A DNA stretch of 64,000 bases. Origin: Acinetobacter sp. BY419 (GTDB lineage Bacteria; Pseudomonadota; Gammaproteobacteria; Pseudomonadales; Moraxellaceae). The position numbers were made by a program, and so were the translations under genes. The DNA is taken from assembly GCF_019038395.1 (NCBI RefSeq), contig NZ_JAGFXZ010000001.1:108238-172237 (forward strand). The letters run 5' to 3'. The notes under the pieces are model-generated. The model searched no databases and was not told where the DNA came from. It saw only the letters and a program-made list of their open reading frames with translations. Shown here piece by piece: positions 10,388-19,123 of this stretch; position 1 is the stretch's first letter, and each line of letters begins with the position of its first letter.

Positions 10388-12244
10388 TTAGCCCAAATAA
10401 TATGACGCAATTTGATAAGTCAGGAATGACATGAAATATGCCAGACCGAACAGGTAAATCGTCATGATACTGACGGTTTTCCAGGAACCGGTTTCACGTT
10501 TAACCGTTGCCAGAGTCGCCAGACAATGCGGTGCATAAATAAACCACACCAGTAAAGACAGACCTGTTGCAACCGACCAGCCCAGATCACCTCCGCCGCT
10601 GATCAGTGATGCCAGACCTTCAGACATCGCATCTTCATCGACTGCCGACATTGCATATACAGTGCCCAGTGCTGCCACCACAACTTCACGTGCTGCCATC
10701 GCTGGAATCAGGGCAATACAGATCTGCCAGTTGAAACCGAGTGGTGCAAAGATCGGCTGCAGAAGATGACCCAGCATGCCCGCCAGTGAATAATCAATGG
10801 CCGGCAAGGTTGCGCCTTCTGGTGGCTGCGGGAAGGTACACAGGAACCACAGCACAATCGACAAGGCGAAAATGATGCCACCCACCCGTTTCAGGAAGAT
10901 TTTGCCGCGATCCAGCAAACCGATCCAGACGTTCTTCAGGTCCGGAAAACGGTAGCTCGGCAATTCCATTAACAACATGTGCTGTGATTTATCTTTGTGG
11001 AAGAATTTCAACACAAACGACACCAGCAAGGCACTGACGATACCCGCCATATACAGGCCAAATAACACCAGACCTTGCAGGTTCATAAAGCCCCAGACGG
11101 TTTGCTGGGGAATGAATGCTGCAATTAACAAGGCATATACCGGCAAGCGTGCGGAGCAGGTCATCAAGGGTGCCACAAAAATCGTGGTCAGACGATCTCG
11201 CGGATCACTGATGGTACGTGAGGCCATGATGCCCGGAATGGCGCAGGCAAAGCTGGACAATAACGGAATAAAGGCTCGACCAGACAGGCCGGCTTTAAAC
11301 ATCAGCTTGTCTAAGAGGAAAGCCGCACGCGGTAAATAACCCGATTCTTCCAAGACCAAAATAAAGAAAAATAGAATCAGAATCTGTGGCAGGAATACCA
11401 CCACACCACCGGCACCGGCAATAATCCCGTCCACCACCAGACTGTTCAGTAAAGGATGCGAAATATATTCACCCAGGAATTCACCCAGCCAGCCGAAGAA
11501 GGTTTCGATGCCATCCATAAACGGCGCAGCCCAGGCAAATACGGCCTGGAAAATTACGAACATCATCACGGCCAGACTGATCAAACCCAGTACCGGATGC
11601 AGAAAAATCCTGTCGAGGAAATCGGTACGTTTATCTTCCTGATCGACGAAATTGACCACGTCATTCAGAATATTTTCCACGCGCTGATGACTGTCACCTT
11701 TCAAGCCGCTGAGTTCTGTGTGTGGTATCGCATACTTGCCTTGATCCAGGGCATTTTTCAGGTTTTCAATCCCGGAACTGCGCACGGCGACGGTTTCTAC
11801 CACAGGTACACCCAGACGCTCAGACAGCTTCTGGGTATTGATCTGCATGCCACGGCGGCGTGCTTCATCCATCATGTTCAGTACGACCAGTACCGGACGA
11901 CCCAATGCAATCATTTCCAGCACCAGACCTAAATGCAGTTTCAGGTTAGTGGCATCCACCACACACAGAAATGCATCTTGATCCTGTTCTTCTGCAATTT
12001 TACCTTGCACCACATTGCGGGTGATTTCTTCATCCGGACTGGTCGCGTCCAGACTATAAGTCCCGGGCAAGTCCAGTACCCGCACCGCTTGGCCTGAAGC
12101 AAGCTGGAAAGTACCGACTTTACGTTCAACCGTGACCCCCGCATAGTTACCGACTTTTTGGCGTGTTCCGGTTAAATGGTTGAATAATGAAGTTTTACCG
12201 CAGTTAGGGTTACCGACAAGGGCAATACGTAATGTATCACTCAT
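10388..12244 (-). CDS. feoB: Ferrous iron transport protein B
   Basis: 618 residues, inner membrane. N-terminal G domain: P-loop GNPNCGKT (11-18), DLPGTYSL (G3), NMMDE (G4). The membrane part carries two GATE-type halves, with LEESGYLPRAAFLLD and LPSYRFPD as recognisable family segments. It is shorter than the E. coli protein (about 770) mainly in the G-domain spacer and C-terminal tail. The start overlaps the feoA stop by 4 bases (TCAT on the plus strand, 12241-12244), so translation is coupled. Imports Fe2+ driven by the GTPase domain. Confidence 0.96.
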   Translation of the reverse strand: MSDTLRIALVGNPNCGKTSLFNHLTGTRQKVGNYAGVTVERKVGTFQLASGQAVRVLDLPGTYSLDATSPDEEITRNVVQGKIAEEQDQDAFLCVVDATNLKLHLGLVLEMIALGRPVLVVLNMMDEARRRGMQINTQKLSERLGVPVVETVAVRSSGIENLKNALDQGKYAIPHTELSGLKGDSHQRVENILNDVVNFVDQEDKRTDFLDRIFLHPVLGLISLAVMMFVIFQAVFAWAAPFMDGIETFFGWLGEFLGEYISHPLLNSLVVDGIIAGAGGVVVFLPQILILFFFILVLEESGYLPRAAFLLDKLMFKAGLSGRAFIPLLSSFACAIPGIMASRTISDPRDRLTTIFVAPLMTCSARLPVYALLIAAFIPQQTVWGFMNLQGLVLFGLYMAGIVSALLVSFVLKFFHKDKSQHMLLMELPSYRFPDLKNVWIGLLDRGKIFLKRVGGIIFALSIVLWFLCTFPQPPEGATLPAIDYSLAGMLGHLLQPIFAPLGFNWQICIALIPAMAAREVVVAALGTVYAMSAVDEDAMSEGLASLISGGGDLGWSVATGLSLLVWFIYAPHCLATLATVKRETGSWKTVSIMTIYLFGLAYFMSFLTYQIASYYLG

Positions 12245-12501
12245 GCCGACACCGGCTGTTCGATTTCAATTTTGGCTGCTTCTGATTTACGTAAAGCAAA
12301 ACGTGTAAATCCAACTTGAATCAAAATGGGATCTCCACCAAAAATACCTTTAGTAATCACCTGCACCTTCGTACCGGGCACAAAGCCTAGAGTTTCCAGG
12401 CGACTCGCTACAACATCGTTGAGAGCACCTTCAGCATCAGCCGTTCGACTTACTTTTCGGATGATGGCTGTTTGTTTTGCTTTTAAATCAGACAAACGCA
12501 C
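12241..12501 (-). CDS. feoA: Ferrous iron transport protein A
   Basis: 86 residues from a GTG start at 12499-12501, preceded by AGGA at a spacing of 9. The SH3-like fold is recognisable (LGFVPGTKVQVITKGIFGGDPI, RFALRKSEAAKIEI). An open frame extends upstream to an ATG at 12558, but that ATG lies inside the Fur box, so I reject it. FeoA is a small cytosolic partner that supports FeoB. First gene of the feo operon. Confidence 0.92.
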   Translation of the reverse strand: MRLSDLKAKQTAIIRKVSRTADAEGALNDVVASRLETLGFVPGTKVQVITKGIFGGDPILIQVGFTRFALRKSEAAKIEIEQPVSA

Positions 12502-12542
12502 CGTGAAAATTCCTGAACTATTTTGTACAGTATACAAACAAA

Positions 12543-12557
12543 TGAGAATAATTAACA
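12543..12557. promoter_or_regulatory. Fur box upstream of feoA
   Basis: TGAGAAT-A-ATTAACA matches the 7-1-7 Fur consensus TGATAAT-N-ATTATCA at 12 of 14 positions. It lies about 42 bases before the feoA start, where a repressor would cover the promoter. Iron-replete repression of feoAB is therefore expected. Confidence 0.7.
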
Positions 12558-12676
12558 AATAAGATTGATTACATGCTGAATTAGTTTTATATCACATCGA
12601 CAGTCAGGTGAAATTAAACTACAGTGGAGAATACCTATTAAATTCATCGCTTTTTCAGATCAGACCCTTGCACTCT

Positions 12677-13594
12677 ATGCTGAATAAAAAACCCCGTATT
12701 CCTGCCCCTGTCCAGATTCCTGATTCATTGAGTTATTTACAGGGTTTTCGTGATTATCTAATTGCGCAAACGGTCAGTCCACATACCCGCAATGCCTATC
12801 TGTCTGATCTGCTGCAATGTGCAGAATGCTTGAGCAAACCTCTGCCGGAATGGACCCATGATGATATTTCTGATGTACTGATTGCACTGACCAAACAGCA
12901 AAAAAGTCCCCGTTCGATTGCCCGCTGCCTCTCTGCGCTGCGTTCATTTTATAAATTTCTGCGTGAGCAGAAACTGCGTAGTGACAATCCGGTGGCCGCG
13001 CATAAAACCCCGAAACTGGGTCGGGCCTTACCCAAAGATTTATCCGAAGCCGATGTCGAGGCCTTGATTCATGCTCCTGATATCAACACTGCCCTAGGCC
13101 TGCGTGATCGTGCCATGTTTGAGGTGCTGTATGCCTGTGGTTTACGGGTCACGGAACTGATTAATTTACGTCTGGAACTGATTAATTTAAAACAGGGCTA
13201 TTTACGGATTGTGGGTAAAGGCAATAAAGAACGTCTGGTACCAATGGGTCAAATGGCCTGTGAATGGGTGGAGAAATATTTAACCGAAGCCCGTCCACAA
13301 TTATATAAAACGTCGACGGACTATCTGTTTCTAACCCAGCATGGCGGCATCATGAGCCGGCAGAATTTCTGGTATGCCATCAAGCGCTATGCCTTACAGG
13401 CCGGGATTCAATCCGAGCTTTCTCCGCACACCTTGCGCCATGCCTTTGCTACGCATCTCCTCAATCATGGGGCAGATTTACGCGTGGTACAGATGCTGCT
13501 TGGACATAGTGATCTTTCTACTACCCAGATTTACACCCATGTGGCGCAAGTACGGATGCAACAGCTGCATGCAACGCATCATCCACGGGCTTAA
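12677..13594 (+). CDS. xerD: Site-specific tyrosine recombinase XerD
   Basis: 305 residues from the ATG at 12677. Resolves chromosome dimers at dif with XerC under FtsK control. The N-terminal SAM-like domain (SYLQGFRDYLIAQTVSPHTRNAY) is followed by the catalytic domain with all active residues: Arg157 (GLRVTEL), Lys181 (GKGNKE), His251 and Arg254 (HTLRHAFATH), His277 (LGHSDL) and Tyr286. XerD rather than XerC is suggested by the dsbC neighbour, an order common in gammaproteobacteria. An upstream GTG at 12608 would add 23 residues with no family similarity; neither start has a strong ribosome binding site. Confidence 0.88.
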   Translation: MLNKKPRIPAPVQIPDSLSYLQGFRDYLIAQTVSPHTRNAYLSDLLQCAECLSKPLPEWTHDDISDVLIALTKQQKSPRSIARCLSALRSFYKFLREQKLRSDNPVAAHKTPKLGRALPKDLSEADVEALIHAPDINTALGLRDRAMFEVLYACGLRVTELINLRLELINLKQGYLRIVGKGNKERLVPMGQMACEWVEKYLTEARPQLYKTSTDYLFLTQHGGIMSRQNFWYAIKRYALQAGIQSELSPHTLRHAFATHLLNHGADLRVVQMLLGHSDLSTTQIYTHVAQVRMQQLHATHHPRA

Positions 13595-13693
13595 GCCCTG
13601 TTTAGATGGAATAAACTGAGAAGTTTGACGTGTTTGTATTTTTTTTTGTTATGCTAATGCTCTGTTTTTAGTCCAAGAAGAAAAGGGTTATTT

Positions 13694-14506
13694 ATGACAT
13701 TTGCCCGCTCAAAAATTTTTATGGCTTGCACACTTGCTGCTGGTTTGGGTCTTGCCGCATGTTCCAACTCCAATAACGAAGCGAAAAAGCAAGATACACT
13801 GACTGCAAGCGCACCGGCCACGGGCGAAGCGTCTACCCTGACCGAACGTAATGCACAACAGCGTTTGATCTCTACCCTGGAAAAGCATTTTAAAACTGCC
13901 GGTATCAATGCCAAGATTACCGATATTAAAACGACCGAAGTGCCAAACCTGTACTGGGTCAGCCTGGAAGGGATGTCTGCGGTCTATGTGACCAGTGATG
14001 GCAAATATCTGATTCAGGGTGACGTTATCCGTCTTGGAGACAAACAGCTGCATAATGTCAGTGAAAGTCTGCAGGCAGGTATTAACAATAAACTCTTTTC
14101 TGAACTCAAGCCAGCCGACCTGCTGATCTATCCGGCCAAAGGCAAAGCCAAGCATGTGGTCTATGTATTTACCGATGTCAGCTGTCCGTATTGCCATAAA
14201 TTCCATGAACAAATGGATGATATGAATGCAAAAGGCATTGAAGTGCGTTATATCGCCTGGCCACGTGGTGAACAGCATATGCCGGCTATGGAAGCGATCT
14301 GGTGCAGCGCCGACCGTCGCAGTGCTTTTGATCAAGCGATTGCGGGTGCACAGATCAGTGCAGCCAAATGTAAAAATCCTGTTCAAGATCAATATCAGAT
14401 GGGCCTGAATATGGGTGTGAATGGCACCCCGGCAATTTATAATTCAGAAGGGGTTTATCTGGGCGGTTATCTGTCTACCTCAGAATTATTGAATCAGCTT
14501 AAATAA
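13694..14506 (+). CDS. dsbC: Thiol:disulfide isomerase DsbC, lipoprotein form
   Basis: 270 residues. The thioredoxin-fold active site is CPYC (Cys164-Cys167) in DVSCPYCHKFHEQ, with the cis-proline loop at GVNGTPAIYN. An N-terminal dimerisation region precedes it, as in DsbC/DsbG. The signal sequence ends in LGLAAC with Cys23, so unlike E. coli DsbC this protein is predicted to be lipid-anchored. It would correct wrong disulfides in the periplasm. Position after xerD is conserved in many gammaproteobacteria. Confidence 0.9.
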   Translation: MTFARSKIFMACTLAAGLGLAACSNSNNEAKKQDTLTASAPATGEASTLTERNAQQRLISTLEKHFKTAGINAKITDIKTTEVPNLYWVSLEGMSAVYVTSDGKYLIQGDVIRLGDKQLHNVSESLQAGINNKLFSELKPADLLIYPAKGKAKHVVYVFTDVSCPYCHKFHEQMDDMNAKGIEVRYIAWPRGEQHMPAMEAIWCSADRRSAFDQAIAGAQISAAKCKNPVQDQYQMGLNMGVNGTPAIYNSEGVYLGGYLSTSELLNQLK

Positions 14507-14559
14507 CTCATTTTAATAAGTTATTTAACTTTATTTTATAGATAAAGATATTCTGAAAT

Positions 14560-14585
14560 GACCCTAGAGTCAGGCGGGTTTTTTA
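14560..14585 (+). terminator. Weak intrinsic terminator after dsbC
   Basis: ACCC (14561-14564) can pair with GGGT (14576-14579), followed by a run of T. The stem is short and the loop long, so efficiency is doubtful. It lies between dsbC and hom. Confidence 0.4.
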
Positions 14586-14633
14586 GCTATGATCTAGGTT
14601 CTTGTAAAAAACTGTTTATATTTGGAGTGTGAC

Positions 14634-15938
14634 GTGAAACCAGTTCGTCTGGCAATCCTCGGTCTTGGTACTGTAGGTGGTGGTGCCTTGAAACTATTAA
14701 AAGAAAATGCTGCTGAGATTAAACGTCGCACCGGTCGTGAAATTCAAATTACCCATGTAGGCACCCGTCGTCCACGTCCTGATCTGGATCTCCCTGAATC
14801 AGTTAAGCAAAGCGCAGACCTGATGGATATCGTACGTCAACCTGATGTAGATGTCGTGGTAGAAGTCATGGGCGGGATTCATCCTGCTTTTGAAATTATT
14901 ATGGAAGCCATGAAACATGGCAAACATATTGTCACTGCCAACAAAGCACTCCTGGCTGAACACGGCAATGAACTGTTTAAAGCAGCTGAAGACAATGCCG
15001 TGCAAATTGCCTATGAAGCGGCAGTGGCTGGCGGTATTCCGATTATTAAAGTGATTCGTGAAGGTCTGGCTGCCAACAAGATTGACTGGTTGGCTGGCAT
15101 CATCAATGGTACGGGTAACTTCATTCTGAGTGAAATGCGTGAAAAAGGCCGTGCTTTTGAAGATGTACTGAAAGAAGCGCAAGAGCTCGGTTATGCCGAA
15201 GCCGATCCAACCTTTGATGTTGAAGGCATTGATGCTGCACACAAACTCACCATTCTGGCGTCATGTGCCTTTGGTATTCCACTACAGTTTGACAAAGTCT
15301 TTACTGAAGGAATTGGCAAAGTCACTGCACAAGATGTCAAATATGCAGAAGACTTGGGCTTCCGTATCAAACACTTGGGGATTGCACGCCGTACTGATGC
15401 CGGGGTAGAACTACGGGTACACCCGACCCTGATTCCAGATGACCAGCTGATTGCCAATGTTAACGGGGTGAAAAATGCCGTACTGGTACAAGCCAATGCG
15501 GTCGGTCCAACCCTGTACTACGGCGCTGGCGCAGGTGCAGGTCCAACAGCTTCTGCTGTGGTCGCGGATGTCGTGGATATTGTCCGTGATATTATTTACA
15601 CCGAAGACGGTGCGGGAACCATTCCGCAACTGGCTTTTGAAGCCCTGACTGATTTACCGATCTTAAGTCGTGAACAAATGACGACCGGCTATTACATTCG
15701 TATTAATGCCGAAGATCAAATGGGCGTACTTGCCGACGTCACTACGATTTTAAGCCGTGCCGGGATCAGTATCGATGCCATCATGCAGCAACCTCGCTTA
15801 AAAGACCTTATTCCGATCGTGATTCTGACCGATCCTATCGTCGAATCAAAAATGGATGCAGCGCTTTCGCAAATTCAAGTATTGCCCTTCATTCATGGCG
15901 AAATTGTACGAATTCGTTTAGAATCGCTTGATAATTAA
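14634..15938 (+). CDS. hom: Homoserine dehydrogenase
   Basis: 434 residues. Reduces aspartate semialdehyde to homoserine for threonine and methionine. The N-terminal Rossmann motif GLGTVGGG is followed by the catalytic domain (NGTGNFILSEM, FDVEGIDAAHKL) and a C-terminal ACT domain (GVLADVTTILSRAGISIDAI) that normally gives threonine feedback. The GTG at 14634 has GGAG 6 bases upstream and fits the family N-terminus better than a TTG at 14622. thrC follows on the same strand. Confidence 0.95.
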   Translation: MKPVRLAILGLGTVGGGALKLLKENAAEIKRRTGREIQITHVGTRRPRPDLDLPESVKQSADLMDIVRQPDVDVVVEVMGGIHPAFEIIMEAMKHGKHIVTANKALLAEHGNELFKAAEDNAVQIAYEAAVAGGIPIIKVIREGLAANKIDWLAGIINGTGNFILSEMREKGRAFEDVLKEAQELGYAEADPTFDVEGIDAAHKLTILASCAFGIPLQFDKVFTEGIGKVTAQDVKYAEDLGFRIKHLGIARRTDAGVELRVHPTLIPDDQLIANVNGVKNAVLVQANAVGPTLYYGAGAGAGPTASAVVADVVDIVRDIIYTEDGAGTIPQLAFEALTDLPILSREQMTTGYYIRINAEDQMGVLADVTTILSRAGISIDAIMQQPRLKDLIPIVILTDPIVESKMDAALSQIQVLPFIHGEIVRIRLESLDN

Positions 15939-15995
15939 TCGGGTTAAGGGGAGTATTTCCCCTTGCCAAGCTCTACACACAATTGGAACATCATC

Positions 15996-17135
15996 ATGTC
16001 GAATGCCAATCGTTATACTGGTTTAGTTGACCGCTATCGCGACCGTTTACCAGTGTCTGCAACTACTCGTGCGATCTCTTTGGGTGAAGGTAATACTCCA
16101 CTGATCAAGCTTGAGAATATTCCACGCATTATTGGTAAAGACGTTGAAATCTATGTGAAGTACGAAGGCTTAAACCCGACTGGTTCATTTAAAGACCGTG
16201 GTATGACCATGGCAGTAACCAAGGCGGTTGAAGATGGCTCTAAAGCCATTATCTGTGCCTCTACTGGTAATACCTCAGCTGCCGCTGCTGCTTATGCAGC
16301 ACGTGCAGGCATCAAGGCGTTCGTTTTAATCCCGGAAGGCAAAATTGCCATGGGTAAAATGGCACAAGCCATGATGTATGGTGCCATTACCATGCAAATT
16401 CGTGGCAACTTTGATGACGGTATGCGTCTGGTAAAAGAAGTCGCCGATCAAGCGCCGGTAACGATTGTAAACTCAATCAACCCTTACCGTCTGCAAGGTC
16501 AAAAAACCATTGCTTACGAGATTGTTGAAGCTTTAGGTCGTGCTCCGGACTACCACTGCTTGCCAGTCGGTAACGCAGGTAACATCACTGCACACTGGAT
16601 GGGCTATACCGAAGCTGTTGCGAATCAGTCGAAAGAAGAATTTGAGCAAGTGATTTACGATGCTGAAACAGATACTTTCACTGGTCCTAAACCGGCAGGT
16701 TTGCCAATCATGGCAGGGTACCAAGCGTCTGGTGCTGCACCATTCCTTCGTGGCGGTCCAGTCGAAAATCCGGAAACGATTGCAACTGCAATTCGTATCG
16801 GTAATCCGCAAAGCTTCAATCATGCTAAAGCTGTCGTTCGTGATTCAAACGGCTGGTTTGATGAACTGACTGATGCGGAGATTCTTGAAGCTCAACGTCT
16901 GCTTTCTATGTATGAAGGAGTGTTCGTAGAACCTGCATCTGCTGCGTCTGTCGGCGGTGCAATCCGTGATATTAAAGCGGGTAAAATTGCGGAAGGCTCA
17001 GTAATTGTATGTACCGTAACAGGTAATGGTCTGAAAGATCCAGATACAGCCATCAAGCAATGTGCTGATGCCGTGATGTTATCAATCGATGCAACCATGA
17101 CTCAAGTGAAAGATTCGATTCTGTCTAATATGTAA
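15996..17135 (+). CDS. thrC: Threonine synthase
   Basis: 379 residues, PLP fold-type II. Converts O-phosphohomoserine to threonine. The PLP lysine sits in NPTGSFKDRGM, and the phosphate loop appears as GNAGN. The ATG at 15996 (MSNANRYTG) gives the normal length; a TTG at 15963 is upstream but unneeded. It starts 57 bases after hom and ends at a strong terminator, so hom-thrC forms the threonine branch operon. Confidence 0.95.
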   Translation: MSNANRYTGLVDRYRDRLPVSATTRAISLGEGNTPLIKLENIPRIIGKDVEIYVKYEGLNPTGSFKDRGMTMAVTKAVEDGSKAIICASTGNTSAAAAAYAARAGIKAFVLIPEGKIAMGKMAQAMMYGAITMQIRGNFDDGMRLVKEVADQAPVTIVNSINPYRLQGQKTIAYEIVEALGRAPDYHCLPVGNAGNITAHWMGYTEAVANQSKEEFEQVIYDAETDTFTGPKPAGLPIMAGYQASGAAPFLRGGPVENPETIATAIRIGNPQSFNHAKAVVRDSNGWFDELTDAEILEAQRLLSMYEGVFVEPASAASVGGAIRDIKAGKIAEGSVIVCTVTGNGLKDPDTAIKQCADAVMLSIDATMTQVKDSILSNM

Positions 17136-17148
17136 TACCAGTCAGAAT

Positions 17149-17178
17149 AAAAAAACCCTGCATCAGCAGGGTTTTTTT
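17149..17178. terminator. Bidirectional terminator between thrC and pbpG
   Basis: CCCTGC (17156-17161) pairs with GCAGGG (17166-17171), loop ATCA, flanked by A7 and T7 runs. It can serve both convergent genes. Confidence 0.9.
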
Positions 17179-17191
17179 ATATAAGGGTAAT

Positions 17192-18253
17192 TTAAATACG
17201 TTTTGGTTGCTGAGCCACCCAGGTCATTAAACGGGTTGCATCATTGGTTCGTGCCTGCGAACTGTTAGCCCCTAAGAGCACTACTGCCACCGGACGGTTA
17301 TTTAAAGTAGTATGCATCACCACACAACGTCCTGCTTCATTAATAAAACCGGTTTTGGAAATATTGATATTCCAGCCACCATTACGCACCAGCGCATTGG
17401 TATTATTGGATTTCAGTACACGGTAACCTAAGTTAAAGTCATAGCTTGGGGTAGTCGAGAACTGGCGAATCAGACCATATTGAGAAGCAGTATTGACTAA
17501 AATCCCCAAGTCACGCGCGGATGCCACATTTCCAGGATGTAAGCCTGTTGATTCCATAAAGCGGGAAGAGTTCATGCCTAAGGCTTTGGCTTTGCTGTTC
17601 ATCGCTGCAATAAATGCACTTCGACCACCCGGATAGGTTCGCGCCAAAGCTGCCGCTGCAGGGTTTTCAGACTTCATCAGGGCAAACAATAAAGCTTCAG
17701 CACGGTTCATGCTGTCCCCTGCTCTTAAAGTCGAGCTTGAGCTTTTGCAGCCTGCACAGGAAAAATCAGCCTGTTGCAGTGTGATTCTTTCTGACATGTT
17801 CAGACGTGCATCCGAAATCACGACTGCTGTCATCAGCTTGGTAATGGATGCAATTGGCAATGCGGTATTGGTATTTTTACTAAACAGCACTTCGCCAGTT
17901 TGCGCATCCATGACCAGTGCAGCCCGAGCATTAACAGAAGGCTGATTACTAAAATGATTCGTATCAATAATCTGCGGTGCAGTATAAGCAGGTTTAACTG
18001 CTGCTGGCGCTGCTGTGCCGGCCTGACGCAAAGTGGTCATCACTGTGGCTGAACCAGGTGGAGAAGGCTCATTGGCAGACGTATTAAAATCATCGCTCAT
18101 TAACTGGTTAACTTCTTCAGAAGACCAGCTGATGCTGGATCCGCTCTCTGCTGTGCCAGAATTCATAATGATCTCAGCAAAACTTGTCGTGCTCATGCTG
18201 ATTAACACGGACAGGCCGAGTAGATGCCTTAAAGACTTGTTTATTTTCTTCAT
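17192..18253 (-). CDS. pbpG: D-alanyl-D-alanine endopeptidase (PBP7/8 type)
   Basis: 353 residues, periplasmic. Signal peptide (LLGLSVLISMSTTSFA), then a Pro/Ala/Ser/Thr-rich linker to about residue 105, then the S11 peptidase domain with SITK (Ser136, Lys139), SEN and KTG motifs. It cleaves D-Ala-meso-DAP cross-links. The ATG at 18253 has GAAGGA upstream; an alternative start 5 codons earlier is less well placed. Ends at the terminator shared with thrC. From general knowledge, the Acinetobacter homologue PBP7/8 influences serum survival. Confidence 0.9.
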   Translation of the reverse strand: MKKINKSLRHLLGLSVLISMSTTSFAEIIMNSGTAESGSSISWSSEEVNQLMSDDFNTSANEPSPPGSATVMTTLRQAGTAAPAAVKPAYTAPQIIDTNHFSNQPSVNARAALVMDAQTGEVLFSKNTNTALPIASITKLMTAVVISDARLNMSERITLQQADFSCAGCKSSSSTLRAGDSMNRAEALLFALMKSENPAAAALARTYPGGRSAFIAAMNSKAKALGMNSSRFMESTGLHPGNVASARDLGILVNTASQYGLIRQFSTTPSYDFNLGYRVLKSNNTNALVRNGGWNINISKTGFINEAGRCVVMHTTLNNRPVAVVLLGANSSQARTNDATRLMTWVAQQPKRI

Positions 18254-18471
18254 TATTCCTTCACTCAACTAACAGAGGTAAGATTGATTTGCGTATTACC
18301 TCTAATATGCCTTACATTTAAACACAATGCTGAACATTTTTTGTTCTTGACACTGTGTGATAGGTTTCAGATTTAATCTTGCGAATAGGATTGCTAATTT
18401 TGTACTTTCATTGCAAGCTTATTTTGCTTTATGTAACAAAAAAATGATTTTTTAACAGAGGGAGAGTGTAG

Positions 18472-19107
18472 GTGATCACAGTTTTAGTTGTGGACGACCA
18501 TGAATTAGTACGTACTGGAATTTGTAGAATGCTAGAAGACCATGCGGAGGTTCAGGTAATTGGCCAGGCTGAATCTGGTGAAGAAGCAATCTCTCTGGTT
18601 CGTCAACACCATCCGAATGTGGTGTTGCTAGATGTCAATATGCCGGGTATTGGCGGCGTAGAAACCACGCGCCGTCTACTTCAGAGTGCGCCGGAGACCA
18701 AGGTGCTGGCGGTCAGTGGTCTGGCAGAAGAACCTTATCCTTCCCTGTTATTGAAAGCTGGCGCCAAAGGTTATATCACCAAGGGTGCACCGATTTCGGA
18801 AATGGTTCGTGCCATTAATAAAGTCATGCAAGGCGGTAAATATTTCAGCGCCGACATTGCGGAACAGTTAGCGAGTTCTTACCTTTCTGATACACAACAG
18901 TCGCCTTTTGATGCACTTTCAGAACGTGAAATGCAAGTGGCGATGATGGTGGTGAACTGTATCAGCGCCCAGGAAATTGCTGACAAGCTCTTTGTCAGTG
19001 TTAAAACCGTCAATACCTATCGTTACCGTATTTTTGAAAAGCTGAATATCGATAGTGATGTCAAACTGACTCATCTGGCCATGCGCTATGGGCTGATTAA
19101 ACCTTAG
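18472..19107 (+). CDS. gacA: LuxR/FixJ-type response regulator, GacA/UvrY type
   Basis: 211 residues. Receiver domain with VDDHELVR at the N-terminus and phosphoacceptor Asp54 in LLDVNMPG; C-terminal LuxR helix-turn-helix with LSEREMQVAMMV and SVKTVNTYRYRIFEKL. The length and sequence match GacA, which works with the sensor GacS and, in pseudomonads, drives small RNAs that titrate CsrA/RsmA. The start is a GTG at 18472 after AGAGGGAGA. Its sensor is not in the window; the adjacent pilS-pilR pair is a separate system. Confidence 0.88.
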   Translation: MITVLVVDDHELVRTGICRMLEDHAEVQVIGQAESGEEAISLVRQHHPNVVLLDVNMPGIGGVETTRRLLQSAPETKVLAVSGLAEEPYPSLLLKAGAKGYITKGAPISEMVRAINKVMQGGKYFSADIAEQLASSYLSDTQQSPFDALSEREMQVAMMVVNCISAQEIADKLFVSVKTVNTYRYRIFEKLNIDSDVKLTHLAMRYGLIKP

Positions 19108-19123
19108 CCCTTGCTGAGTCGCA

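Noticed and set aside
11456..11932. 158-codon plus-strand frame opposite feoB
   Set aside because: Antisense shadow of the conserved G domain and core of feoB.
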